This document shows positions 14,556 to 23,580 of a DNA stretch of 64,000 nucleotides, piece after piece. The position numbers and the translations under genes were made by a program. The stretch comes from Tropicimonas sediminicola. Lineage in GTDB: Bacteria > Pseudomonadota > Alphaproteobacteria > Rhodobacterales > Rhodobacteraceae. The stretch lies in the NCBI RefSeq assembly GCF_900188335.1, contig NZ_FZOY01000002.1, positions 620,001 to 684,000 of the forward strand, in the 5' to 3' direction. Under the pieces are notes generated by a model. It saw nothing but the letters and a program-made list of their open reading frames with translations. It searched no databases and had not been told where the DNA came from. The number at the start of each line of letters is the position of its first letter. Positions within the stretch are counted from its first letter, which is position 1.

Positions 14556-15869
14556 TCAAAACGCCTCTGCCATGATCGACGGCTCGCGGCGGGCGGCGCA
14601 GGCCGCGCGCGGGCAGATCCGGCAGGACGTCCCGATCTCCAGAGGCGCACGGGCCTCGGCCGCATCGACCATGTCCTGCGGCAGGATCAGCATGGCGGCC
14701 TCAAGCACTTGCGGCCCGTCGAACCCCGCCGGCTGGAGGCTCTGGCAGACGGAATAGGTGAGAAACAGGCGTGGGCTGCGTCCTCCCATCTCGACCAGCC
14801 GCCGCACCGGCGCCATCGGCCTCGACAGCGCCTGGTAGAGCGGCCAGAGCGAACAGGCCGCCGAGTAGCGCGGCAGCGGGAAGCCGTCCACCGGCTTGCG
14901 GAAGGTCAGCGTGCCCGAGGCGTCGCAGGACACCAGCCCGATCTCGCCGCCGATCCGATCCGCCGGGAGCGTCGCGAGGCGACGAAACACCGCGCCCAGG
15001 TCGACGCCGAAGCGCATCGCCAGCGCCGCCGGATCGAACCCGCCCTTCTGCGCCTCCTCCTGGAAGGCGGCCAGCGGCATGTGCTCGGCATCCTTTCGGT
15101 AGCGCTGCAGATAGCTCAGCGCCAAGGACCGCGCCGCGGCACTTCGCAGGCTCTCGGCGCGTCCGACGATCTTCTCCGGGTCGGTCGGCAAGGCGCGCTC
15201 CAGCTCGGCGACGTGGTAGCCGGACTGCCGCAGCCAGCCGTCGAGTTCCTCCTGCGGCGTGGAGGCCGCGAACTCGGCCGAACTCGCCTCGTCGAGGTAG
15301 CGCACCAGCGCCTCGGCGCTCTCCGCCAGCCGGGCGGATTCCTCGGCCATGTTGCGGTGAAACCGGTCCCGCCATTCCGGATCGATGTCCCGCGTCTCGG
15401 CCAGGATCGTCGCCGTGGAGCGGATCGCGGTCACGGTGGAGATCACCTCGTGCAGCGAGGCCGAAAGGAACGGATCGTGGGTCATCCGGTCCGACAGCAC
15501 GTCCACCGCGTGCTCCAGCCCGGTCGCCCGCTGCCGCGTCTCGGCCAGCAGCCGCGCCCAGCCGGGAAAGCGGCCGACGAACTCCTCCAGCCGCGGAAGA
15601 TCCTCCGCCGCGCCCTCGTGGTCCGCCGCGGCCTCCCTCAGCGCGTTCAGCAGCGCCGCCTCCGCCCCCTCGGACAGCGCGGAAGGCTCCACCCCGAGCT
15701 CGCGCGCAATATTGCTCAAGAGTTTGCCGCCGATTCTTCGGCGATTGTGCTCGATCAGGTTCAGATACGACGCAGAAATACCCACCGACCGTGCCAGATC
15801 GGCCTGCTTGCGGCCGGTCATCGTCCGCCGCTCGCGGATTCGGCTGCCTGTCAGAGAGGGACGTGCCAT
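14556..15869 (-). CDS. ScfR/RamB-type short-chain acyl-CoA responsive transcriptional regulator
   Basis: The 437-residue protein has an XRE-type helix-turn-helix at about 8-62 (GRKQADLARSVGISASYLNLIEHNRR is the visible region). A long alpha-helical middle follows, then a C-terminal DUF2083 region ending with a CxxCxxxxC cluster (Cys416, 419, 424 in GTSCRICPRAAC). This is the layout of the short-chain fatty acyl-CoA regulators: RamB (acetate) in Corynebacterium and PccR (propionyl-CoA) in Rhodobacter. The middle insertion (about 75-240) with several HxxxR-rich helices is larger than in the simple members. It is divergent from the ABC importer at 16084 and next to the CbrA-like operon, which points to organic-acid control. 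The ligand is unknown. Confidence 0.85.
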   Translation of the reverse strand: MARPSLTGSRIRERRTMTGRKQADLARSVGISASYLNLIEHNRRRIGGKLLSNIARELGVEPSALSEGAEAALLNALREAAADHEGAAEDLPRLEEFVGRFPGWARLLAETRQRATGLEHAVDVLSDRMTHDPFLSASLHEVISTVTAIRSTATILAETRDIDPEWRDRFHRNMAEESARLAESAEALVRYLDEASSAEFAASTPQEELDGWLRQSGYHVAELERALPTDPEKIVGRAESLRSAAARSLALSYLQRYRKDAEHMPLAAFQEEAQKGGFDPAALAMRFGVDLGAVFRRLATLPADRIGGEIGLVSCDASGTLTFRKPVDGFPLPRYSAACSLWPLYQALSRPMAPVRRLVEMGGRSPRLFLTYSVCQSLQPAGFDGPQVLEAAMLILPQDMVDAAEARAPLEIGTSCRICPRAACAARREPSIMAEAF

Positions 15870-15918
15870 CGACTTTTCCCCATCATCCCAATGGCTTTCT
15901 GCGCTGCATTGAGAATGC

Positions 15919-15958
15919 TTTTACAAGTTTTTCGTAACGCGTGTGTATATTTTTACAA
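15919..15958. promoter_or_regulatory. AT-rich control region with TTTTACAA direct repeats
   Basis: Two copies of TTTTACAA start at 15919 and 15951, exactly 32 bp apart (about three helical turns). The first is followed by a TTAC...GTAA inverted repeat. The block is the only AT-rich stretch in the 214 bp between the divergent scfR-like gene and the ABC binding-protein gene, so it could hold the promoters and an autoregulatory operator. It does not match the TTTGCAAA core described for RamB/PccR. TTGACA at 15994-15999 could be a -35 for the ABC operon, but no good -10 follows. Confidence 0.3.
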
Positions 15959-16083
15959 AAAAATCGTTCGAACAAAAGCATTTGTTGCCAGCTTTGACAG
16001 ATGAGGCGGATACTGAACTGGCCTGCAAGACGGGCAGCCGGGGACCGAGGACTCTCCGGGCGACACTACATTGGGAGGACTAC

Positions 16084-17436
16084 ATGTCGAAATACAACGT
16101 GACGCGCCGTGGCGCGCTCAAGACTGGTGCCGCCGCAGGTGCCGGCCTGGCACTGCCCACGATCTTCACGGCCAGCTCGGCCCACGCGTTCACCAACGAG
16201 CCCACCGGCTCGACCGTCACCCTGGGTTTCAACGTTCCGCAGTCCGGCCCCTATGCCGACGAGGGCGCCGACGAGCTGCGCGCTCAGCAGCTCGCGGTCG
16301 AGCACCTCAATGGCGAAGGTGACGGCGGCATGCTGAACACCTTCTCGTCCAAGGCACTGGACGGAACCGGCATCCTGGGCAAGAAGGTCACCTTCGTGAC
16401 CGGCGACACCCAGACCAAGTCCGACGCCGCGCGCGCATCGGCCAAGTCGATGATCGAAAAAGACGGCGCGATCATGGTCAACGGCGGCTCCTCTTCGGGG
16501 GTTGCGGTGGCCGTGCAGGGCCTCTGCCAGGAAGCCGGCATCATCTTCATGGCCGGCCTGACCCACGCCAACGACACGACCGGCAAGGACCGCAAGGCCA
16601 ACGGCTTCCGCCACTTCTTCAACGCCTACATGTCGGGCGCCGCGCTGGCGCCGGTGCTGGCGAACGCCTACGGCAAGGAGCGCCGCGCCTATCACCTGAC
16701 CGCCGACTACAACTGGGGCTGGACCCAGCAGGAGTCGATCCAGGCGTCGACCGAGGCACTGGGCTGGGAGACCGTGGAGAACGTGCTGACGCCGCTCGCG
16801 TCGACCGACTTCTCGTCCTACATCGCGCCGGTTCTGAACTCCGGCGCAGACGTGCTCGTACTCAACCACTACGGCGGCAACATGGTGAACTCGCTCACCA
16901 ACGCCGTGCAGTTCGGCCTGCGTGACAAGATGGTCAACGGCAAGCAGTTCGAGATCGTCGTTCCCCTCTACTCCGAACTGATGGCCGCCGGCGCCGGCGA
17001 GAACATCAAGGGCGTGCTGGGCTCGATGAACTGGAACTGGCAGCTGACGGACGAGGGATCCAAGGCCTTCGTCAAGTCCTTCGGCGAGAAGTACGGCCGT
17101 CCGCCGTCGAACTCGGCCCACACCTGCTACGCGCAGGTTCTGCTCTACGCCGATGCCGTCGCCCGCGCCGGCTCCTTCGCGCCCTGCGCCGTCGTCGAGG
17201 CCCTGGAAGGCTTCGAGTTCGACGGCCTCGGCAACGGCCCGACGCTCTACCGCGCCGAGGATCACCAGTGCTTCAAGGACGTGCTCGTGGTGAAGGGCGC
17301 CGAGAACCCGACCAACGAGTACGACACGCTCGAGGTCGTGGAAGTCACGCCGCGTGCGCAGGTCGAGTATCCGCCGAACCACCCGATGTTCGGTGGCGAC
17401 GAAGCCTCGCTCGGCGAGTGCAACGACGGCGCCTGA
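16084..17436 (+). CDS. ABC transporter substrate-binding protein, branched-chain amino acid/amide type
   Basis: The 450-residue periplasmic binding protein starts at 16084 after GGGAGG. The N-terminus has a Tat motif (TRRGALKTG) followed by a hydrophobic stretch ending SSAHA. The mature chain follows the LivJ/urea-type layout (VTLGFNVPQSGPYAD, then TGDTQTKSDAARASAKSMIEKDGA for the first lobe). Cys residues near both ends of the mature chain could form disulfides. It is the first gene of a five-gene operon with two permeases and two ATPases. The ligand is not predictable. Tat export suggests folding with tight ligand or before export. Its divergent neighbour is a short-chain acyl-CoA-type regulator. 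Confidence 0.93.
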   Translation: MSKYNVTRRGALKTGAAAGAGLALPTIFTASSAHAFTNEPTGSTVTLGFNVPQSGPYADEGADELRAQQLAVEHLNGEGDGGMLNTFSSKALDGTGILGKKVTFVTGDTQTKSDAARASAKSMIEKDGAIMVNGGSSSGVAVAVQGLCQEAGIIFMAGLTHANDTTGKDRKANGFRHFFNAYMSGAALAPVLANAYGKERRAYHLTADYNWGWTQQESIQASTEALGWETVENVLTPLASTDFSSYIAPVLNSGADVLVLNHYGGNMVNSLTNAVQFGLRDKMVNGKQFEIVVPLYSELMAAGAGENIKGVLGSMNWNWQLTDEGSKAFVKSFGEKYGRPPSNSAHTCYAQVLLYADAVARAGSFAPCAVVEALEGFEFDGLGNGPTLYRAEDHQCFKDVLVVKGAENPTNEYDTLEVVEVTPRAQVEYPPNHPMFGGDEASLGECNDGA

Positions 17437-17454
17437 TCCGCTCACACAACTCTC

Positions 17455-17481
17455 GCCGGTCGCGTTTCACGCGCGACCGGC
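17455..17481 (+). other. intra-operon hairpin between the binding-protein and permease genes
   Basis: A perfect 10-bp GC-rich stem (GCCGGTCGCG/CGCGACCGGC) with a 7-base loop starts 18 bases after the binding-protein stop. No T-run follows, so it is unlikely to be a strong terminator. Such hairpins commonly protect the 3' end of the binding-protein mRNA and raise its dose over the permeases. Confidence 0.6.
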
Positions 17482-17541
17482 ACCTCTGAATTCTGGTGGC
17501 ATCTCCCAGCCGAGGCCCCGGACACGATACAGGTGGGGAAC

Positions 17542-18564
17542 ATGGACGCGATCCTCCTTCAGATTCTGAACGGGCTCGACAAGGGCTCGGCCTATGCGCT
17601 GATCGCGCTCGGGCTTACACTCATCTTCGGCACGCTGGGCGTTGTGAACTTCGCGCACGGCGCGCTTTTCATGCTCGGCGCCTTCTGCGCGGTGACGCTG
17701 CAGCGGTTGCTGAGCCTGTCCTTCGAGACGATCGACGAGACCAAGACCGACTTCCTCGGCAATCCGCTCAAGGTGAAGACGCCCTACGTGGAAGGTTGGT
17801 TCGGGCCGGAGGTCGGCGGGGCCATCATCGACTGGGCGGTGCCCCTTTCCATTCTCGTCGCCATCCCGATCATGATCGGCATCGGCTTCGCGATGGAGCG
17901 CGGCCTGATCAAGCACTTCTACAAGCGCCCCCATGCCGACCAGATCCTCGTGACCTTCGGCCTGGCCATCGTGCTGCAGGAGGTCATCAAGTATTTCTTC
18001 GGCGCCAACCCGATCCAGACCCCGCCGCCCGACGCGCTGCTGGGTGTCGTGAACCTGGGCTCCTGGCTCGGGCTCGACCTGCCCTACCCGATCTGGCGAC
18101 TGGTCTACTTCCTGTTCGCGATCGTGGTCATCGGCGGCGTCTTCTCCTTCCTGCAGTTCACGACCTTCGGCATGGTGGTCCGCGCCGGCATGGCCGACCG
18201 TGAAACCGTGGGCCTTCTGGGCATCGACATCGACCGCCGCTTCACCATCATGTTCGGCCTCGCCGCCGCCGTGGCCGGTCTGGCGGGTGTCATGTACGGC
18301 CCGATCGTTGCGCCGAACTACCACATGGGGATGGATTTCCTCGTGCTCAGCTTCGTCGTGGTCGTGGTCGGCGGCATGGGTTCGTTGCCCGGCGCCGTGC
18401 TCGCGGGCTTCATGCTCGGCATCCTGGAGAGCTTCGCCTCCACGACCTGGGCCACCACCACCCTTCCGGGGATCAACCAGATCATCATCTACCTGGTCGC
18501 CATCATCGTTCTGCTGACCCGTCCGCGGGGCCTGATGGGCCGCAAGGGCGTGATGGAGGAATAA
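17542..18564 (+). CDS. livH: branched-chain-type ABC transporter permease (LivH family)
   Basis: The 340-residue inner-membrane protein has about eight to nine TM segments. It begins with the family motif [34 protein letters not shown] and ends with the cytoplasmic coupling segment [21 protein letters not shown]. The ATG at 17542 follows GGTGGGG. A GTG nine bases upstream is less likely. The loop at about residues 55-90 ([24 protein letters not shown]) is longer than in standard LivH. It forms the channel with LivM. Confidence 0.95.
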   Translation: MDAILLQILNGLDKGSAYALIALGLTLIFGTLGVVNFAHGALFMLGAFCAVTLQRLLSLSFETIDETKTDFLGNPLKVKTPYVEGWFGPEVGGAIIDWAVPLSILVAIPIMIGIGFAMERGLIKHFYKRPHADQILVTFGLAIVLQEVIKYFFGANPIQTPPPDALLGVVNLGSWLGLDLPYPIWRLVYFLFAIVVIGGVFSFLQFTTFGMVVRAGMADRETVGLLGIDIDRRFTIMFGLAAAVAGLAGVMYGPIVAPNYHMGMDFLVLSFVVVVVGGMGSLPGAVLAGFMLGILESFASTTWATTTLPGINQIIIYLVAIIVLLTRPRGLMGRKGVMEE

Positions 18565-18568
18565 TCAC

Positions 18569-19792
18569 ATGCTCGGTCTCAACTCCAAGGACACGATGCT
18601 GCTGATCGTTGTCGCCTTCCTGGCGCTCGCGGCTCCGTTCCTTCTCAACCCCTTCCCGACGAACAGCTCGCTCGCACAGTTCAACGCCGGCTATCCGGAC
18701 CTGATGCAGCGCTTCGCGATCTTCGGGATCTTCGCCATCGGCTTCAACATCCTGTTCGGTCTCACCGGCTACCTCTCCTTCGGTCACGCGGCCTTCCTCG
18801 GCGTGGGCTCCTACGCCGCGGTCTGGATGTTCAAGCTGCTCAGCTACAACGTGATCCCGGCAATCATCCTGGCGGTCATCGTGGCCGGTCTGTTCTCCGT
18901 GCTCATCGGCTATGTCTCGCTGCGCCGCTCGGGGATCTATTTCTCGATCCTGACGCTCGCCTTCGCACAGATGTCGTTTGCCCTCGCCTACTCGGTGCTG
19001 TCGAACCCCAAGTTCAACCTCACGAACGGCGAAACCGGGCTGCAGGTCTATGGCGACGACCCGCAGATCCTGCACCGCGAGGGCCTGCCCGACGTGCCGC
19101 ACCTGTTCGGCTGGGCGATGCGGGACAACTTCCTCGAGCTTGAGGTCGCCGGCTGGGAATTCACCTTCAACAACGGCTACTATCTCTGCGCCGTCATCCT
19201 GCTGGTGGTGTTCTACCTCGCCATCCGGCTGTTCCGGTCGCCCTTCGGCCTGATGCTGCGCGCGGTCAAGTCGAACCAGCAGCGCCTCAACTACACCGGC
19301 CTGAACCCCAAGCCCTACACGCTCGCCGCCTTCATCATCTCGGGCATGTACGCCGGGCTCGCCGGCGGCCTGCTGGCCGCGATGGACCCGCTGGCCGGCG
19401 CCGAGCGCATGCAGTGGACCGCCTCCGGCGAGGTCGTGCTGATGACCATTCTCGGCGGCGCGGGCACCCTGATCGGCCCCGTCCTCGGCGCGGGCTTCAT
19501 CAAGTACTTCGAGAACATCTTCTCGAAGATCAACGACAACGTCCTGCACCAGTGGTTCGCCTTCCTGCCGGACGGGATGGAAGACTTCATGGTCTTCATC
19601 GTCCATCCCTTCGTCGGCAAGGGCTGGCACCTGACGCTCGGCATCCTGTTCATGCTCGTGGTGACCTTCCTGCCCGGCGGCCTTGTCGAGGGCGGCCAGC
19701 GGATCGCCCGGCTGTTCCGGCGCCGCGGCAAGAAGACCGACACGCCCGATCCCGAGCATCACCCCAAGGAAACGCCCCACGTGGCGGAATGA
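18569..19792 (+). CDS. livM: branched-chain-type ABC transporter permease (LivM family)
   Basis: The 407-residue protein has eight to ten TM segments and the LivM core: [25 protein letters not shown], then [15 protein letters not shown] and [12 protein letters not shown]. The long hydrophilic insert between TM6 and TM7 (about residues 150-205) and a charged C-terminal tail ([18 protein letters not shown]) extend it beyond typical LivM. Four bases separate it from livH. It is the partner permease in the same importer. Confidence 0.95.
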   Translation: MLGLNSKDTMLLIVVAFLALAAPFLLNPFPTNSSLAQFNAGYPDLMQRFAIFGIFAIGFNILFGLTGYLSFGHAAFLGVGSYAAVWMFKLLSYNVIPAIILAVIVAGLFSVLIGYVSLRRSGIYFSILTLAFAQMSFALAYSVLSNPKFNLTNGETGLQVYGDDPQILHREGLPDVPHLFGWAMRDNFLELEVAGWEFTFNNGYYLCAVILLVVFYLAIRLFRSPFGLMLRAVKSNQQRLNYTGLNPKPYTLAAFIISGMYAGLAGGLLAAMDPLAGAERMQWTASGEVVLMTILGGAGTLIGPVLGAGFIKYFENIFSKINDNVLHQWFAFLPDGMEDFMVFIVHPFVGKGWHLTLGILFMLVVTFLPGGLVEGGQRIARLFRRRGKKTDTPDPEHHPKETPHVAE

Positions 19793-19805
19793 GGAGACCT
19801 GACAG

Positions 19806-20561
19806 ATGGGAATTCTTGAAGTCAAAGGGGTGAACAAGCGCTTCGGTGGCCTGCAGGCCCTCGGCGACGTGAACCTCAGCGTGGAGGAAAACACCGTCCA
19901 CGCGATCATCGGCCCCAACGGCGCCGGCAAGTCCACCCTGCTCAACTGCCTGGTGGGCAAGCTGATCCCCGACACCGGCTCGGTCATGTTCGACGGCCGC
20001 TCGGTGCTGGGCCGCACGCCTTACGAGATCAACCAGATGGGGATCTCGCGGGTGTTCCAGACGCCCGAGATCTTCGGCGACCTGACCGTATTCGAGAACA
20101 TGGTCATCCCCGCCTTCGCCAAGCGCGACGGCGCCTTCCGGATGCATGCCTTCGAAAGCGTCGCCCGGGAGCAGGACATCGTCGAGCGCGCGCAGCAGAT
20201 GCTGGAGGAGGTCAACATGCTGGACAAGCTCCACATGCATTCCGCCTCCCTTTCGCGCGGCGACAAGCGCCGTCTGGAGATGGCCATGTGCCTGCTGCAG
20301 GAGCCCCGGCTGCTGCTGCTCGACGAGCCAACCGCCGGGATGGCGCGCGCCGACACCAACAACACGATCGACCTGCTCAAGGAGATCAAGCAGAAGCGCG
20401 ACATCACCATCTGCATCATCGAGCACGACATGCACGTGGTGTTCAGCCTCGCGGACCGGATCACCGTGCTGGCCCAGGGCTCGCCGCTTGTGGAGGACAG
20501 CCCCGAAAACATCCGCGGCAACCCCAAGGTGCGCGAAGCCTATCTCGGCGAGGCCGCCTGA
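19806..20561 (+). CDS. livG: branched-chain-type ABC transporter ATP-binding protein (LivG family)
   Basis: The 251-residue ATPase has Walker A GPNGAGKST, the LivG-typical QTPEIFGDLTVFENM Q-loop region, signature LSRGDKRRLEMA (the canonical LSGG is LSRG here), Walker B LLLLDEP and an H-loop in IIEHDM. GAGGAGA precedes the start. It hydrolyses ATP on the cytoplasmic face of the importer. The altered signature is common in LivG proteins of this clade. Confidence 0.95.
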   Translation: MGILEVKGVNKRFGGLQALGDVNLSVEENTVHAIIGPNGAGKSTLLNCLVGKLIPDTGSVMFDGRSVLGRTPYEINQMGISRVFQTPEIFGDLTVFENMVIPAFAKRDGAFRMHAFESVAREQDIVERAQQMLEEVNMLDKLHMHSASLSRGDKRRLEMAMCLLQEPRLLLLDEPTAGMARADTNNTIDLLKEIKQKRDITICIIEHDMHVVFSLADRITVLAQGSPLVEDSPENIRGNPKVREAYLGEAA

Positions 20562-20614
20562 TGTCGCGCCCTGCCCTTCTTCTGTCCGCAAATATCCCCG
20601 CCGGAGGCTGATAC

Positions 20615-21370
20615 ATGAACGTCAAACCGGACTTTTCCAAGAACGCCAACATGGCGTCCACCGCTCCGGCCTTCCTGTCGGTCTATGACATGCACGCCTA
20701 TTACGGCGAGAGCTACATCATCCAGGGCATCTCCTTCAACGTCCACGAGGGCGAGATCCTGGCCCTGCTCGGCCGCAACGGCGCCGGCAAGACCACCACG
20801 CTGCGCGGGATCGCCCGGATGGATGCCCCACAGGTCACCCACGGCGAAATCTGGCTCGACCACCAGCACCTGCACACAATGAAGAGCCACCAGGCCGCCG
20901 TGGCGGGCATCGGGCTGGTGCCCGAAGACCGGTCGATCATCCCCGGCCTGACGGTGGAGGAGAACCTGCAGCTGGCGCAGATCGTCGAGCCGATCGGCTG
21001 GACGCTCGACCGCCTCTACGACCTCTTCCCCCGCCTCGGCGAACGCCGCAAGCAGGAGGGCGTCACCCTTTCGGGCGGCGAACAGCAGATGCTGGCCATC
21101 GCCCGGGCGCTGGCGCGGGACATCAAGGTGCTGCTCCTCGACGAGCCCTATGAGGGCCTCGCTCCGGTCATCGTCGACGAGATCGAGAAGACCCTCATCC
21201 ACATCAAGGAACAGGGCATCACCACGGTCATCGTGGAGCAGAACGCCGTCCGCGCGCTGGAACTGGCCGACCGCTCGGTGATCCTCGACACCGGTTCCAT
21301 CGTCTTTGACGGCACCGCCGCCGAAGTGCTGGAAAACGCCGAGCTGCGGGCGGAATACCTCGCGATCTGA
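20615..21370 (+). CDS. livF: branched-chain-type ABC transporter ATP-binding protein (LivF family)
   Basis: The 251-residue ATPase has an N-terminal 20-residue extension, then Walker A GRNGAGKTT, the LivF-typical GLVPEDRSIIPGLTVEENL, signature LSGGEQQM, Walker B LLLLDEPYEGLAP and the H-region VIVEQN. GGAGG precedes its ATG. It completes the five-gene importer and is followed by an intrinsic terminator at 21436. Confidence 0.95.
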   Translation: MNVKPDFSKNANMASTAPAFLSVYDMHAYYGESYIIQGISFNVHEGEILALLGRNGAGKTTTLRGIARMDAPQVTHGEIWLDHQHLHTMKSHQAAVAGIGLVPEDRSIIPGLTVEENLQLAQIVEPIGWTLDRLYDLFPRLGERRKQEGVTLSGGEQQMLAIARALARDIKVLLLDEPYEGLAPVIVDEIEKTLIHIKEQGITTVIVEQNAVRALELADRSVILDTGSIVFDGTAAEVLENAELRAEYLAI

Positions 21371-21435
21371 ACAAAGGTTCGCGGCGCCTCCGCGAAGAGA
21401 GGCCCGTCCAGAGCCCTTCGGGGCATCCTTGATCC

Positions 21436-21464
21436 CGGCCGCGCCCTGCGCGGCCGTTTTTCTT
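21436..21464 (+). terminator. intrinsic terminator after livF
   Basis: A perfect 8-bp stem CGGCCGCG/CGCGGCCG with a 5-base loop is followed directly by TTTTTCTT. It lies about 65 bases after the livF stop and closes the importer operon. Confidence 0.85.
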
Positions 21465-21604
21465 GCGCTGGTTACATTCCCCCCGCTCCCCTGCGACGCA
21501 ACGCCATCGCGAAACGCTGGACGGACGCCCCGCCCACCGTTAGCCATGGGAGGGATCGCCGCGCGACGCGGCGGCGGCCGCCCTGCCGCAACCAGGAGAC
21601 ACCG

Positions 21605-21775
21605 ATGCGCATTCTTCTCGCCACCCTCGCCGTTCTTTTCCTTGCCAATTGCGCGCCCACCGGCACCTATGCCGTGAGCGAACCGGGCAATCCGGTCGAG
21701 CCCGATTACTCGAGGGCTGCGGCGGAATCCGTGGGCGGCGTGAACTCCGGCGAGTTCCGGGGCCCTGGCGTCTGA
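21605..21775 (+). CDS. small putative lipoprotein (56 residues)
   Basis: A 57-codon frame starts with ATG after CAGGAG at normal spacing. The product opens MRILLATLAVLFLANCAPTG, a short signal with a lipobox-like LANC whose -1 Asn is unusual. The rest is short, hydrophilic and Gly/Pro-rich. If lipidated at Cys16 the mature protein is only about 41 residues. No family is recognised. It stands alone between the livF terminator and the pyruvate kinase gene. Confidence 0.65.
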   Translation: MRILLATLAVLFLANCAPTGTYAVSEPGNPVEPDYSRAAAESVGGVNSGEFRGPGV

Positions 21776-21912
21776 GGTTCGGGGTCCATCGGGCGTTCTC
21801 TCGCGGTTCGCTGCGTCAAGATTTCCGTTGACTTGAGGGGGTGCCGGGGAAAGACCTTGGCATGACAGCGCCGCGACCGCCGTCTCAGACATGAACTGTC
21901 ACGAGGCACGTC

Positions 21913-23430
21913 ATGGACATCTCGCCAAACGCTCCCCCGCTTCCGCCGACCGAAAGCGCAGCCGACCTCTACGCCTCTGTTTCCCAGATCCGCGCCGCCA
22001 TCTCGCGCGAGGCGGAGGCGACGCTCGCAAGCTGGCAGCCGGCGATCCACCGGCCGGACTTCCTGCCTTCGGCCCGCAATCTCGCCCATTACCTCGCCCT
22101 GCGGAAGATCGACCTCCGTCCGCATCAGGACCGGCTCATCGCGCTCGGGCTCTCCTCGCTCGGCCATTGCGAGGAGGCCGTGCGCCCCGCGCTGGACGCC
22201 GCCTGCGCCTCCCTCGCCTCGATTGCCGGGCTGACGCCCGAGGGCTACCCGCCGGCCGCCGAGTTCACCAAGGGCCGGCAGCGGGTTGCCGCAGCCCAGG
22301 CCGAGATGTTCGGCACCGGCGATGGCGAACCGGGCACGCGCATCATGGTGACCCTGCCGACCGAGGCCGCTGCAGATGAGGAAATCGCGCGCAGCTTCAT
22401 CTTCGCCGGCGCCGATTGCGTCCGTATCAACTGCGCCCATGACGATGCCGAGACATGGGCGGCGATGATCGCCAATGTCCGCCGGGTCTCCCGCGACCTG
22501 GGCCGCCAGATCCGCATCAACATGGATCTCGGCGGGCCGAAGGTGCGCACCGACCTCGGCGGCCGGACCAAGGGGATCAAGCTGCGGCAGGGCGACCGGT
22601 TCCGGATGGCTCAGAGCCTCGAAGCCGCGCCGGCGGGCGCCGAAGAACTCCCGGCCCTGAGCCTCAACCACCCCGAGCTCGTCGCCTCGCTTCGCCCCGG
22701 CACGGAGATCTGGTTCGATGACGGCAAGATCGGCGCCCGCATCGACAGCCGGAGCGGCGATGACGTGATCCTCCTCGTCACCTCCGTCCGGCCCAAGGGC
22801 GAGAAGCTCAAGCACGGCAACGGCGTCAACCTTCCCGGCGTCGAGGTCGACATCCCCGCCTTGACGGAAAAGGATCTGCAGGATCTCGACTTCGTGCTGC
22901 GGCACGCCGACACCATCGGCTTCTCCTTCGTCCAGTCGCCCCGCGACGTCCGCGACCTGCTCGCCGCGCTCGACGCGCGGCTCGACGGCGCGCAGCCGCC
23001 GGGGGTCATGCTCAAGATCGAGACCGACCTCGCGGTGCGCAACCTGCCCCGTCTGCTCGTCGAGGCCGGAGGCCGCTTGCCGGTGGCGGTCATGATCGCC
23101 CGCGGCGACCTGTCGGTCGAACTGGGCATGGACCGGACCTCGGAGATGCAGGAGGAGATCCTCTGGCTGTGCCTGGCGGCCCATGTGCCGACGGTCTGGG
23201 CGACGCAAGTCTTGGAAAACATGATGAAACAGGGGCGTGCCAGCCGTGCGGAGGTGACCGACGCCGCGATGGGCCAGCGCGCCGATTGCGTGATGCTGAA
23301 CAAGGGCCCCTATGCCCCGCAGGCGATCACCTTTCTGCATGGGATCCTGCGCCGGATGGCGCGGCATCACAGCAAGGGGGTCTCCAGTCTCGCGCCGCTG
23401 AACTCCTGGCGGCAGTCACAGGCGCTCTGA
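21913..23430 (+). CDS. atypical pyruvate kinase-like protein
   Basis: The 505-residue protein has a pyruvate kinase barrel from about residue 140 with an unusual N-terminal extension of about 135 residues and no C-terminal regulatory domain. Recognisable blocks: GADCVRINCAH (usual RxNxSH), IRINMDLGGPKVRT, HGNGVNLPG, GFSFVQSPRDV (usual SFVR), LKIETDLAV with the catalytic Lys368 and metal-binding Glu370, and MIARGDLSVELG with Asp399. The ATQ block is present, but the following LSGETA is replaced by LNKGPY. It probably keeps the metal and phosphoryl-transfer residues but may differ in substrate or control. GAGG precedes the ATG. It is monocistronic. Confidence 0.85.
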   Translation: MDISPNAPPLPPTESAADLYASVSQIRAAISREAEATLASWQPAIHRPDFLPSARNLAHYLALRKIDLRPHQDRLIALGLSSLGHCEEAVRPALDAACASLASIAGLTPEGYPPAAEFTKGRQRVAAAQAEMFGTGDGEPGTRIMVTLPTEAAADEEIARSFIFAGADCVRINCAHDDAETWAAMIANVRRVSRDLGRQIRINMDLGGPKVRTDLGGRTKGIKLRQGDRFRMAQSLEAAPAGAEELPALSLNHPELVASLRPGTEIWFDDGKIGARIDSRSGDDVILLVTSVRPKGEKLKHGNGVNLPGVEVDIPALTEKDLQDLDFVLRHADTIGFSFVQSPRDVRDLLAALDARLDGAQPPGVMLKIETDLAVRNLPRLLVEAGGRLPVAVMIARGDLSVELGMDRTSEMQEEILWLCLAAHVPTVWATQVLENMMKQGRASRAEVTDAAMGQRADCVMLNKGPYAPQAITFLHGILRRMARHHSKGVSSLAPLNSWRQSQAL

Positions 23431-23477
23431 GCCGGCTTGACCAACTCTCGGCATTTAAGTCGAATTGACCGCATGTT

Positions 23478-23494
23478 CCGGTCGTTTCGACCGG
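23478..23494 (+). terminator. short hairpin downstream of the pyruvate kinase gene
   Basis: A perfect 7-bp stem CCGGTCG/CGACCGG with a TTT loop lies about 47 bases after the pyruvate kinase stop. There is no T-run, so its role as a terminator is uncertain. Confidence 0.3.
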
Positions 23495-23510
23495 CCGCCA
23501 GCCCCACGCG

Positions 23511-23526
23511 TTAACTCCCGGTTCAC
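23511..23526 (+). promoter_or_regulatory. CtrA-like box upstream of the 177-residue hypothetical gene
   Basis: TTAACTCCCGGTTCAC is one mismatch from the alphaproteobacterial CtrA pattern TTAA-N7-TTAA(C). It ends 54 bases before the ATG at 23581, a usual place for CtrA activation. A single near-match in GC-rich DNA is weak evidence. Confidence 0.25.
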
Positions 23527-23580
23527 AGTCTCGCGCCATCCTTCTCCCGGGTGGGGGTTCCTCGAGACAGGACTCCGAAA

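Noticed and set aside
23437-23452. TTGACCA-AC-TCTCGGC after the pyruvate kinase gene as a RutR box
   Set aside because: Only the left arm matches. It is in a 3' region with no pyrimidine gene starting there.
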